Shown: one piece after another, positions 1-8,338 of the stretch
Numbering within the stretch: position 1 is the first letter of the stretch
How the letters are laid out: each line of letters begins with the position of its first letter
Assembly (NCBI GenBank): GCA_030374735.1
Contig: JASCIV010000393.1
Coordinates: forward strand, 1 to 21,412
Source: Gracilaria caudata
Lineage: Eukaryota > Rhodophyta > Florideophyceae > Gracilariales > Gracilariaceae
Direction: 5' to 3'
DNA: 21,412 nucleotides
Notes under the pieces: model-generated
What the model saw: the letters and a program-made list of their open reading frames with translations, nothing else
Told to the model about the DNA's origin: nothing
Database searches by the model: none
Made by a program: the position numbers and the translations under genes

Positions 1-1487
1 AAACAGCGTTGTGTAATCGTTTGTAATCACGGTGCAGTAGCGTCCCGTTGTACGCTTGCGGCATCACAGCGCCATAGCACACATAAAGGCACATTGTGTG
101 TTGGTTCCAACAGAGGAGCGTTGCGCAACTGTTTTGACCTCAACCGGCACAGAAAGGCCAACGGCACCTGAAAATGTCGAATGTGGCTATGATCGCAGCA
201 ACGCTTCGAGCTCGCGATTAATCTGTAAAATAGAGGGGCGTGTGTGGTAACAAACATCATGGCGGATACAAGAGAGCAACATCAAAATCTAAAGAGCCTC
301 TTGAACAATCAAAGAGAGCGAGAACAAAGCTATGTGCAAAAAGCTGGAGGTTTAAAGAAGGCGTTCATAGTCTTTATTCGTGTTGCTAAAGCTTCACTTT
401 CAAGGCTGAGCGGGCGAATCACATACTTGGCGTTACATGCGCAAGCGGCGCATTTGCCTTAGCTACAATATAGGTTAGTTTCGGCCAATCACACGCGAGG
501 GAATGCGGGATGCGACGTCACAACGTGTCTACGTCAATTGCAGCGTTGCAGCGCGCTGTCCGCAGTTACGGGCCGTGCACAAGCGCGAATGCGAAGCGAA
601 TTCCCGTCGCGCTCCGACACCGTTTGTTTGTGATCCAGCCAACGTTTAACGAGCTATGAGACCATCACGTGAATCCGTAACCGAATCCTGAGAGGCGGAG
701 CGCTGAGGCTTCCACTCACTCGCGCCTTAAAGTTGTTATCTATCTTATGACACAGTTACGCGCCCCCAAAACGCAGCGCTCACCCGGTACCGCGCAGTCT
801 CTCCCAACTTGGGGGAGTCCCATGTGCTCCTGTGCTTCATCAATTGGGCGCGCAAAACGTGCAGCGCCAAACTCCGCCGCACACCCGCGGCTCAGATCGC
901 TCGGGCTCAGCAGCGTCCCGGTGGCGGTTGGCGCAATTGCGCAACTACGCCGCGCGAAATGCAATTAGCGCTTGCGTGCGACGTGTCCACGCGGACGCGT
1001 GTGCGCTCTAACCGAGCTGTCGCCACTTCGTGATGTGCGTGCCGCTTCCAAGATTGCTCAAGATTGCCGGCCTGCGTTGCCATCGACTGCTGCGCGTGGC
1101 GCCTCCGCTGCACAGCAGCTAATCTGCCGCGCCGCGCATCGCGTCCCCCGCCTCCCGCCGCCGCGTCGGTACGCAGCCCAACAGCCGTCGCCGCCTCCAC
1201 GCGTCCTGCGCCGCTCTTGTTCCGCGGCTTCTGCTGCTGCTTCTTCGGCTTTGTGCTTCTGTCCGAGCCCCCGGCGCGTGGCTACCTCCCTGCGCTGTGT
1301 GCTGTGCCGCCGTGTTAAGCTTTTCCTGCCTGCCTCACACGCCACCCCGTCGCCCCATACCCCCTTTTTCTCGCTGAATTCGTTCTGGTCGCCGCATCCG
1401 GAGCATGCAGCCGCACCCAGCAGCGCAGGCTCGCTTGCCGCCAGACCAACCGCAGCTCAAGTCACGTGTCTACGTCCAGCTGTTCTC
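1..1487. other. Upstream region without a convincing gene
   Basis: No recognisable protein is encoded here. The first 550 bases have mixed composition; about 560-1560 becomes GC-rich and stop-poor, which opens long meaningless frames on both strands. A small plus-strand reading frame at 259-462 (67 residues, beginning MADTREQHQN) has a fair start context (A at -3, G at +4) but no recognised homology, so it is not called as a gene. Possible promoter elements are a CCAAT box at 484-488, GACGTCA at 514-520, ACGTCA at 531-536, and CACGTG at 666-671 and 1463-1468. The last part is probably the promoter and leader of the membrane-protein gene that follows. Confidence 0.5.
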
Positions 1488-2163
1488 ATGGTTCGGATTG
1501 TAAGCTAGCAACTCCCCGCGCGCGGCTCACCCTCCCGCCGTCACGTCGGTGAAAGCCAACTAACCAAGCACTCTCCTTTGTGCGCGTCATGCCTCAAGAC
1601 TGATAGCCGTTCTCCATTTGTTTGAGGGTCACAGCGTCGGAATATTCCAGTTCATATTGTCGCTCATAGGCATTTACGCCAGCTGGGATGACGTGACCAA
1701 TCGCGTAGGCTTTGTGTGTACCTACGCAATCGGCTGCGCCGTCTGGACCGTGCTTGACGTGCTTTTCCTAGTCCTGCTAGTGTGCGCTTCGTCCAACACG
1801 CTGCGCGACGCGCTGGCCAACCTCGTGGTGTCCAACACCTTTCCCAACCTCGCCCCATCGCTGGACAAGTTGCTCGCCGATCTGGCCGCCGACGTGCACT
1901 TCTTCTCCATATTTTCCGCTGCCACCAGCGTTCTGTTCGACACAATGGCCGCATACTGGGCGTTTTCGCTGCACAACGACGCGCTAGAGGCCATGGCCTC
2001 GTCCGAGCTGCGAATGCCCCTGTTCCGCGCGCAACAGTCGTACGCGAGACCACGCGTAGCGGGCTTCGGGACGCTGTCGCGCCCCCCTCAGAACAGCCCG
2101 TCACCGCGGGCAATGCAGCCCTTTCCAGGGCGCGGGCACCGGCTCGGAGCCGGAGAGCCGTGA
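1488..2163 (+). CDS. Small multi-pass membrane protein, unknown function (proposed join 1488-1499, 1627-2163)
   Basis: The open frame at 1618-2163 has no ATG near its 5' end, so an upstream exon is needed. I propose a tiny first exon, ATG-GTT-CGG-ATT at 1488-1499, followed by a GTAAGC donor; the GC-rich frame leading into it has no other ATG. Joining to 1627 keeps phase 0 and gives about 182 residues. Hydrophobic stretches lie at about residues 9-24, 31-58 (long enough for two helices) and 105-130, followed by a Pro/Arg/Ser-rich tail, so three or four membrane spans are likely. I do not recognise the family. An alternative acceptor at 1649-1650 is also phase 0 and would remove eight residues. 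The gene converges on the GATA gene, with 292 bases between stop codons. I am fairly sure it is coding and less sure of the first exon. Confidence 0.5.
1500..1626 (+). other. Proposed intron in membrane-protein gene
   Basis: The donor is GTAAGC and the proposed acceptor is TTTGAG, giving 127 nt. A branch-point-like AACTAAC lies at 1558-1564. Splicing restores an ATG to a frame that otherwise lacks one. The acceptor could instead be CAG at 1648-1650. Confidence 0.4.
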
Positions 2164-2430
2164 ATGTAGAAAACAGTTTACTCAAATGGACACCATTCAT
2201 CAGAAGCATCATGTGCATAGCGATTGCGAGCAGATACGCATACACCATCTAACGGATAAAAGCGTTTTGTCAACGTTTGACGAACAAAGCAGTGCAGCAG
2301 TATTTAACATCTGTTTTCAATCGACGCACGACGTAGCTCAACGACGAGTGCAAACACCCACCTCCGACACGCTGCGTGTTTCCCCACCTCGCCAAACTGC
2401 ATACAATCAAAGTTTAGTTGATAAGTTTCT

Positions 2431-2450
2431 CCCCCCCTGCCCCCCCCCCC
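2431..2450. repeat. C7-TG-C11 tract, G-rich on the GATA mRNA strand
   Basis: Seven C, then TG, then eleven C. On the minus strand this reads G11-CA-G7 and starts 5 nt after the GATA stop codon, so it would lie in the 3' UTR. The two runs have enough G for a four-tier quadruplex. The exact length should be treated with care because homopolymers are prone to sequencing error. Confidence 0.8.
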
Positions 2451-2455
2451 GATGC

Positions 2456-3784
2456 TCACGCCGGCGTCGGAATCGCCTTGGGTCGAATCGCCGCCTCCGG
2501 AATGCGACAGCCGGCATCCTTGTCAAACTCCGAATGGCCTTGTTGTGCCAACACAGCCATCACGTCCTCCGCCAGCAGCTCCACCATGCACGCCTCGGCA
2601 AACCCTTCCAACTCGCTGCTGTCCATGAGAGCCTTAAAGCAGTTCACCGCGTTGCAGTGAGCAGTCCTCTCCGGCAGCATCATCGCCACCGAATTGCTCC
2701 TGGACATCATCTGCGCCACCTCATCCACGCTAGACAGCCCATCATCCTCCAGCCCAAAGCCGCACGATTGCTCGTGTGCAAACGCTCGCACAAAGTTCCT
2801 GCAGTCGTCCACGGACGACAGCTTGCCGTCAATGTTCTTGACCTTTGCGTTATGATACCTTTGCTCGCATAACCGTACCAGCGCGCCCACAGTGGCCTCG
2901 TAGGTGCGAGAGAGCTTGCGCGTTCGGTCCAACAAAAGACCTCGCAACGCTTCGCGGCGATCGGGCGCATCAATCCTGAGACTGTTGCCACAGCCGGTGA
3001 ACGCGAAGCTGAACTGCTCAACGCACGAAGCGTCGACAGGCATGGGAAGCACTACGGTGTTGTTGGCGCGCGGGCTGCAATCCAAACCCAGGCTGGCCAT
3101 ATCGGGAAACATGCTTTCATCCTCGGGATCAATAAATTTGGACAACGGAGGTTCGTTGACAGTGTACAGGCGCTGAAAGTTTAGAGGCGGAATACGATTT
3201 TCTGCTGTGGAAGAGGAGGAGTTGCGGTGTGAGCGAGTGTCACGAGACGGCGCAAATGAGTGGGGAGGCAGATGCAACTTACTGTGAGAGGGTGTGGTGC
3301 TAGACGCGGTTTTAGGAGAATTCCTCGGGGAAGTGGTGGGCGAACGACAATGTTGCGACATGGTGTCTGGGAGAGTCTTGGTGGCATAGCGACCAGGCAA
3401 TTGACCTGCATTTGCTCGACGCGATCTGGAACGAGGCTTCTTACCAAACGGGGGCGCAATGGCGCCCTCGCTGGGGACCTTGCGTATGGCAGAACGCTTG
3501 GCAGACAAATCTGGCGACGCGGGCTGCGACGCGGGCGAAGGCAACTTGCGAGAGGTCTTTTTGGAAGTGGGAGGCACGTGAAATGGGACGGCGTCATGAC
3601 GTTGAACGGCAGTCAGATTGCCATTGTCATCCTTGTACAAAAGAAGTTTGCCCTTCTTGTAACGCACGCCGCAGGCGTTGCAGAGGGTCTTGGGACCGTC
3701 TGGTCCGGCACGCCACAAGGGCGTTTCAGTGCTATGGCAGTGGACGCATTGGAGACGAAGAGATGGGTCGGCTATCTTACCCAT
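2456..3784 (-). CDS. GATA-type zinc-finger transcription factor, 442 residues
   Basis: A single GATA zinc finger sits at the extreme N-terminus: Cys13, Cys16, Cys35 and Cys38 in a CX2CX18CX2C arrangement with the TPLWR and GPKTLCNACGVRYKKGKL blocks. The 18-residue loop is the type found in plant GATA factors and fungal WC-2, whereas animal and AreA fingers have 17. It should bind GATA-containing DNA in the nucleus. Residues about 50-205 are basic and Ser/Pro-rich, with nuclear-localisation-like Lys/Arg clusters. Residues about 246-420 look globular and helical but match nothing I know. The ATG at 3784 leaves only 12 residues before the finger and is the only sensible start. It is divergent from the orphan gene at 4852 across a GC-rich promoter. 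Target genes cannot be inferred. Confidence 0.9.
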   Translation of the reverse strand: MGKIADPSLRLQCVHCHSTETPLWRAGPDGPKTLCNACGVRYKKGKLLLYKDDNGNLTAVQRHDAVPFHVPPTSKKTSRKLPSPASQPASPDLSAKRSAIRKVPSEGAIAPPFGKKPRSRSRRANAGQLPGRYATKTLPDTMSQHCRSPTTSPRNSPKTASSTTPSHSKLHLPPHSFAPSRDTRSHRNSSSSTAENRIPPLNFQRLYTVNEPPLSKFIDPEDESMFPDMASLGLDCSPRANNTVVLPMPVDASCVEQFSFAFTGCGNSLRIDAPDRREALRGLLLDRTRKLSRTYEATVGALVRLCEQRYHNAKVKNIDGKLSSVDDCRNFVRAFAHEQSCGFGLEDDGLSSVDEVAQMMSRSNSVAMMLPERTAHCNAVNCFKALMDSSELEGFAEACMVELLAEDVMAVLAQQGHSEFDKDAGCRIPEAAIRPKAIPTPA

Positions 3785-4113
3785 GGATTGAGAGGTGGGG
3801 CAGCGGGGGATGAAGAGATTGCGAAAAAAGGACGCAGCGCGCGGTGGCGTGCGCCCGTTGCGGCGGGATGCGGCTTGAAGAAAGGATCACACGTGATTGA
3901 CAGCCGTGGAGCGGGAGCAGGCGGACAGTGGCGTCAAGAGAGAGAGAGAGAACTGAATGTGGGACGGGGACGAAGTGGCAGGAAGTGATGACTGGTAGAA
4001 ACGATGTGATGGCGGGCGGACTGGTGGGGCGGTGGGGCGGTGTTTTGCTGGAGGGCGGCTGCAGGGCGGTGCTGGAAGAGGGGGGAGAAGCGGGCGACGG
4101 CGACGAGCGGCAG

Positions 4114-4145
<32 letters not shown>

Positions 4146-4851
4146 GCGCGTCGAGCGCGTGTGGAGCGCGCCACGACGAGCGACTGCGCGACGCGTGCCG
4201 CGAAAAAATTGGCGAAAAATAGCTCTTGGCTGGAAGCGCGCGCCGGCGACGCGCGGCGGGAGAAGACGGCGACGCCGCGGAACGCTTCGCGCTGCTCGCT
4301 GAGTGGCGCGCGTGTCGCGCACCGCTCGCCATCTCCAGCGCGCGAGATTCACACCATGGCCACGTGGCGCGCGTTAGCACGTCGCAGGGGCCGCAGCGCG
4401 TGGACGACGTGTGTGACGTGGACTCGGTGGGGAAGGTGGCTGACGTGGCGGGGGGGGACGATTCTCCTCCTCTGGCGGCACGCCTCCACTGGCGGCGCGT
4501 GGCAGCGCCTTTCCTTTCTGACCTTTGTGCATACGTGCGCTGCGCGCGCCGATGACGTGCGCCGCGCGGGCGACAAGTCATCGCGGCGACGATCATCGGG
4601 TGCGCAGCGCGCGATTGCGGAAAGGCGCCGTGTACGGTGGCGCCGCGCGTCCGCCGCTTGGCGTGAGCGTGCGCGAAGCGTCGCCTGCTGCGGCATGGCG
4701 CGTTCACCGCTGGAGCACCGTGTGTACCGCCAACCATTTATGTACGCGTCCGAGCCGACGCTCCGTCGCCGTGCGTGCGTCCGCGAGGCTCGGTCCCACC
4801 CATGGCTTGTTTCGCGCGCCGCGCTGTTGACTCACGCTTACGTCGCTTGTT
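3785..4851. promoter_or_regulatory. GC-rich divergent promoter region between GATA gene and orphan gene
   Basis: This stretch separates two divergently transcribed genes and is very GC-rich, with many CGCG and GCGC runs. It is open in several frames only because stop codons are rare at this composition; the translations are Arg/Ala/Pro/Ser-rich and not protein-like. It contains an (AG)7 run at 3937-3950, a CGG repeat at 4108-4148, CACGTG at 3890-3895 and 4361-4366, and three TGACGTG motifs at 4414, 4441 and 4553. Such sites suit bZIP or bHLH factors, but that use is inferred. No TATA box stands out. Confidence 0.55.
4108..4148. repeat. CGG/CGA trinucleotide microsatellite
   Basis: It includes seven uninterrupted CGG units at 4114-4134, flanked by CAG- and CGA-interrupted copies. 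It lies in the GC-rich region upstream of both the GATA gene and the orphan gene. On the GATA-gene strand it reads CCG and could be part of that gene's 5' leader. Confidence 0.85.
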
Positions 4852-6408
4852 ATGCATCTGTTCGGATTGCAGCACTCTTCCTCCATGCCTCGCCGCGCTC
4901 GCCCGCATTCGTTTCGACCGCGCCGCCGACGTGAGCAACATTCTGGCTCCGCCTCGTCGCCCACGGCGTCTATGAGAGATGAGTCGGTGTCTGTGAAGGA
5001 GGAGGCGTATGCGGATGTGTCGGTGGCCGACTTTGTGGATGTGCCGTCGAATCGCTTTGCGGCGCTCAAGGAGCCGCGCCAGCATAAAGTTGTGCCACCG
5101 CCTTCGTACGATTTGTTCTCTGCTGCTCCTCGCGAGCGTCGACGCGCCTCGGAGCCGGCCGTGGTTTCTGATCCGTGTTATTTTGGCGCGTTGCCGTTTG
5201 TGGAGCATGCCGAGTGTTCTGCATACTCACGTCCGGACAGTAGTTGCAGTTCGCAGTCGTCGCTTGATTCCAATGTGTACGTCATTGAAAACTCTCATCA
5301 TTTATCCACCCTGCTCAGTATTGTTACGCCGGCGAAGCGACGGCAGCCGCAGCAGCAACAGCAGCAACAGCAGCAACAGCAGCCGCTTCATCCTTCTCAC
5401 AGTTGCTCTCAGTTTGTCTCTACGCCTCCACCTTCATTCCGAGTTGTGAAGCAGTCTGTCCCGTCGAGCGTGCATCCACTTCGCTCGGATGACACTGATC
5501 TATATGAGGGACATTTGGAACACCTACGTTTTCAGGATGCCACCTCGGACGAAACCGCCAGTCTCTCTGCAGAGATGCCGTCGGAAGTATGCTCCACCTC
5601 TGTTACCAACTTGGAGCCTATCTTTCTCGCTAATGCTCCACTCCCTCAATCAGAGACCTCGCTGTCTTCGCAATCTTCGGTCCGTGCCACTTCTCTCACG
5701 GATATTGGTACAATACGATCAGTTGAAAGCAATGATGACATTTTTCGCACGCTCTCGCGCACTCATTCGCCGCTCATCACTCGAGTGGACAGTTCGTATT
5801 GCGCTCATGATGCTCTGCAGTCTAACCGTAATTTGATGTGTCAGAATCCAGCTTCACCAACAAAGTACACCTTTAAACCCACATACAGACATTCTTCGCC
5901 TCAGGTATCATCGTCAGGTATATCGCTGCATGAGCCAGTTCCGGTTTTTCGCGCCGAGCGCCATACCTCTCCGATTAATTCACAGCTTTCGAAACAACAG
6001 GTATGTCACAGAAAAAGTTATTCTTTCTCCAGCTTATCAAGTCAAGCCAACTCTGAGCCTCTCACACTAGCCGCTATCAAAAAAGCCGTGGACATTATTG
6101 ATCCCCGAGTTGTATTCAGCGTTGCACAGTCACAATCACTCGCTTTCGCGGCCGCTGGATTATTTCGAAAAAAGAGAGACAGTGAGGAGACCTTCAACTC
6201 CTCATCAACCGAGTATTACGAAGATGACTACACTCGATTCCTCGAGAAGAAGCACTGCTTGTCACCTTCCAGACTCATTCAACACCCATATATATCCAAG
6301 ATGATTAACTATGATGGCTGGTCACTTCGCAGCTCAAAACTGGACCTTCGAAATGACTCAGCGTTATCTATACCAACATCTGATGAAGATTATTTTCCGG
6401 CTTCATGA
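4852..6408 (+). CDS. Ser-rich orphan protein with poly-Gln tract, up to 518 residues
   Basis: One long plus-strand frame that I do not recognise. From the ATG at 4852 it encodes 518 residues. A second in-frame ATG at 4972 (MRDESVSVKEEAY, residue 41) may be the real start, because the 40 residues before it are Arg/Pro/Ser-rich and GC-rich like the promoter. The protein is Ser/Thr-rich and probably largely disordered. An RRRASEP segment around Ser100 fits a basophilic kinase site and a 14-3-3 mode I site (RxxSxP). Eleven glutamines follow Pro166. The C-terminal 120 residues (from about YSFSSLSSQ) are the most structured-looking part, with a short hydrophobic helix before FRKKRD. No transmembrane segment or enzymatic motif is visible. 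Low complexity and the GATA neighbour allow a regulatory role, but that is a guess. Confidence 0.75.
   Translation: MHLFGLQHSSSMPRRARPHSFRPRRRREQHSGSASSPTASMRDESVSVKEEAYADVSVADFVDVPSNRFAALKEPRQHKVVPPPSYDLFSAAPRERRRASEPAVVSDPCYFGALPFVEHAECSAYSRPDSSCSSQSSLDSNVYVIENSHHLSTLLSIVTPAKRRQPQQQQQQQQQQQPLHPSHSCSQFVSTPPPSFRVVKQSVPSSVHPLRSDDTDLYEGHLEHLRFQDATSDETASLSAEMPSEVCSTSVTNLEPIFLANAPLPQSETSLSSQSSVRATSLTDIGTIRSVESNDDIFRTLSRTHSPLITRVDSSYCAHDALQSNRNLMCQNPASPTKYTFKPTYRHSSPQVSSSGISLHEPVPVFRAERHTSPINSQLSKQQVCHRKSYSFSSLSSQANSEPLTLAAIKKAVDIIDPRVVFSVAQSQSLAFAAAGLFRKKRDSEETFNSSSTEYYEDDYTRFLEKKHCLSPSRLIQHPYISKMINYDGWSLRSSKLDLRNDSALSIPTSDEDYFPAS
5350..5382 (+). repeat. CAG/CAA repeat encoding poly-Gln
   Basis: Eleven Gln codons arranged as three CAG-CAG-CAA units plus CAG-CAG, inside the orphan coding frame and bounded by CCG (Pro) codons. 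The regular CAA interruptions form a 9-base unit and would tend to limit slippage. The surrounding frame stays open, so the repeat is translated if the gene is. Confidence 0.9.
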
Positions 6409-6949
6409 GTAGGGGCTCTTGGGTAAACGGGTTCACGCATATTGTGCATTGTTCTATATTTGTTTTGTTCTTGAAATATTATTTCTCTCAGGACATACTA
6501 CTGTATGCTCGTTCTGTTTTCCTCCAAAACCTCATACTTCTTGAGTCGGTATGCTTATATCCCTAGGGGCAGAATAACATATGTCGGTCGTCCTCAAGAG
6601 CTCGGTTAGCGATCTTTACTGCTTTTGGTCGTGTAGCTTGGCCAACGAGGAGCGGTAGAGACCGCTTCGTGGCCAGAAGCAAGCGCTAAGAAGCGCTGGG
6701 GAGGTGGGTGGGAAAACCAAAGAGGCACTGCGACTGGAGGTGCCGCAGATCATAAACAAACTTGAGAGCGCGGCGGTGCTTGCGGCGGTGTCGCGAGCAC
6801 GTGACGGCGTCAACGTCGTCAGTCGGAAGACTGATAATCTAGCCACCGTCGCGTCCCAGCAAACGTGTCCAGCGCTCTCTCCGGTGTCGATAAACCTGCT
6901 TCTTCGTGCCTCCAAATACTATTGTTCCCGTTAGTACCAAGGCACAGTG

Positions 6950-6961
6950 TACCCTTCGTAC
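6950..6961. promoter_or_regulatory. TACCCTTCGTAC motif, copy 1
   Basis: Exact 12-base match to the copy at 13811. It forms a close pair with the inverted copy at 7034. Function is inferred from recurrence in noncoding DNA only. Confidence 0.4.
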
Positions 6962-7033
6962 TTGTGTTGCAGTTGCCATTTGCAAAGAAACAAGCGCTGA
7001 AACCTTCAGTTAGAACTGTCTATCGGCGATGAT

Positions 7034-7044
7034 GTACGAAGGTA
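7034..7044 (-). promoter_or_regulatory. TACCTTCGTAC motif, copy 2 (minus strand)
   Basis: Eleven-base version lacking one C, in inverted orientation. It lies 54 bases upstream of the minus-strand ATG at 6979 and about 360 bases upstream of the MED4 start. Confidence 0.4.
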
Positions 7045-7400
7045 GTGGCTAAGATCGTTATTGACACTGGAACTGAACACACGCTTTGTGGGGCTGACCG
7101 GGTTCCATGGCAAACACCCCAGGAGTGAGGAGCGACGAACGAGGGTTTTGAGAGAGAGGAAGCAGAGTGCCATGCTGATCAGTACGCAGTTGACAACTTG
7201 TCGAGATCTGCGTAGCCATGGCCAGCTGGGCCGCTACGGCCACATTGATTCTGTGATCCATTTCGCGGCACTTCTGCAATAAGAGGGCGTCTCATCAAAA
7301 ACCAAACTATCGAGGAACTTGCAATGAATTTTCCTTCGCTTTGAAACGCGCTTGCTCCTCGCAAGACACCAGACCAACAGCGACAGGACGTTCTCCATCA

Positions 7401-8177
7401 ATGGTCCTTAAGAACGAAGGGAGCAACGTTCCTATTCGTGATAGAGCACGGGACGAACTCCGCGAATGTCGTTCTTTAATAAGCAGTTTGTTTGTCGCTC
7501 AAGCTGATTTGCTCAAGTCCGTGTACGTCGTTTTTCGCTCCGCTTTGAATCTTGCTTCTGTGCTTATTCTACGAGCACTGACTGTTTCATTTCCTTTGCT
7601 GGAACTGCGAATGACCTCCGTGATACAATAACAGACCCACGGGCAACGAAGAAGGGAAACGAATTAAGCGTGATATAACAAATGAAAGTGTACAGATCAT
7701 GGAAAAACTTGTTGCCCAGGTGAAATCCTTTCACTCGGTCATCGAACAAGGTAAGAATGCACTATCGATTATCTACACCCTTGGTATCTGTCTGACACAC
7801 TTGCTTGCGCAACGATAGTTTTGGAGCATCAGCGTTTGAACGGAATTATTGAAGAACTTCGCAAAGCAAACAGCGTGGAAGACGCGAAGATAACTCATCT
7901 AGGCGCCAACCTTCGTGCTGCTGAGTCTGTTATGCAGAACGCCTTGGACGGCGCCAAGCCACGTCTCGCTGCATTTAAGCGAGCGAACAAGCGTCCCGTG
8001 GATGTGGATGAAGTGATTAGCTATGGATCAAAAATCAGTGCTTCTCTTTCAGCACCCTTAGGATGGGATCCCTCTCAACCACTAGGTAATTCTCTGCCGC
8101 CGGCTCCAACTGAGGAAATGATGCGAGCTGGTAAGCTGGGAGCCATGGATATGGATGAGGAAAAGGGAGACGAATAG
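7401..8177 (+). CDS. MED4: Mediator of RNA polymerase II subunit 4 (join 7401-7522, 7635-7750, 7819-8177)
   Basis: Three exons join in phase to give 198 residues. MED4 belongs to the middle module of Mediator, which links DNA-bound activators to RNA polymerase II in the nucleus. Recognition rests on the helical heptad-rich stretch from about residue 60, then the diagnostic order: AESVMQNALDGAKPRL (114-129), RPVDVDEVISYGSKISAS (138-155), GW at 161-162 and PTEEMMRAG (176-184). This matches the family pattern of a YxxxISAS block, a Pro/Trp segment and a final PTxxxMRxG block. It is shorter than human MED4 (about 270) mainly by lacking the C-terminal acidic tail. The ATG at 7401 is the first in the exon-1 frame. 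It converges on Prp31, with 161 bases between stop codons. The family call is firm; the exon-1 boundary is good but unverified. Confidence 0.88.
7523..7634 (+). other. MED4 intron 1
   Basis: 112 nt with GTACGT donor and AATAACAG acceptor. Exon 1 ends two bases into a codon and exon 2 supplies the third (GT+A, Val41), so the phase matches. A CTGAC sequence at 7578-7582 could be the branch site. The unspliced frame hits a stop at 7629-7631. Confidence 0.7.
7751..7818 (+). other. MED4 intron 2
   Basis: 68 nt, GTAAGA donor, GATAG acceptor, CTGAC at 7792-7796. Joining G + TT makes Val80 and links VKSFHSVIEQ to VLEHQRLNG in one helix. Confidence 0.85.
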
Positions 8178-8338
8178 CCGGAAAAGGCAAATACATGAAC
8201 AAATGTTCAAGTGCGCTATATTTTCCAGATCCTTGCTTAGCCAGGAATGCAGTCAGCTTAATCGAACTCAATGCAGACCAATGTCCGTCTTCATCGATGG
8301 CTTCCCATGTCCACCAGCTCCTTTGTGTTTCAAAAGAT

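Larger units (their letters stand above)
6409..7400. other. Ambiguous 1-kb stretch, possible unrecognised small gene
   Basis: No gene can be called confidently, but the stretch is not empty-looking. On the plus strand, 6704-6890 has a purine-first codon pattern and a protein-like translation (KTKEALRLEVPQIINKLE, then AVLAAVSRARDGVNVV) without an obvious start. On the minus strand, an ATG at 6979 opens a 46-residue frame to 6839. A TACTAAC sequence precedes an AG at 6919-6920, and splicing there would enter a different open frame that runs to 6616. Two copies of the TACC(C)TTCGTAC motif lie at 6950-6961 and 7034-7044. The strand alternation of the window predicts a minus-strand gene here. The 3' end of the orphan gene and the promoter of MED4 must also lie in this interval. 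Confidence 0.35.

Noticed and set aside
972..1508. 178-residue plus-strand frame before the membrane gene
   Set aside because: No in-frame ATG until 1488; the upstream part is Ala/Ser/Pro/Arg-rich leader sequence.
1664..2248. 194-residue minus-strand frame
   Set aside because: Antisense to the membrane-protein gene; Arg-rich and unlike a protein, while the plus frame has clear hydrophobic segments.
3260..3988. 242-residue plus-strand frame
   Set aside because: Antisense to the GATA coding region; Gly/Arg-rich translation, no motif.
3934..4737. 267-residue minus-strand open frame, possible N-terminal extension upstream of the GATA gene
   Set aside because: Same GC-rich low-complexity region, Arg/Ser/Pro-rich, overlaps the CGG repeat, and does not join the GATA frame.
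4032..4934. 300-residue plus-strand open frame in the GC-rich promoter
   Set aside because: Arg/Ala-rich translation with no conserved blocks; stop codons are rare because of GC content, and both strands are open at once.
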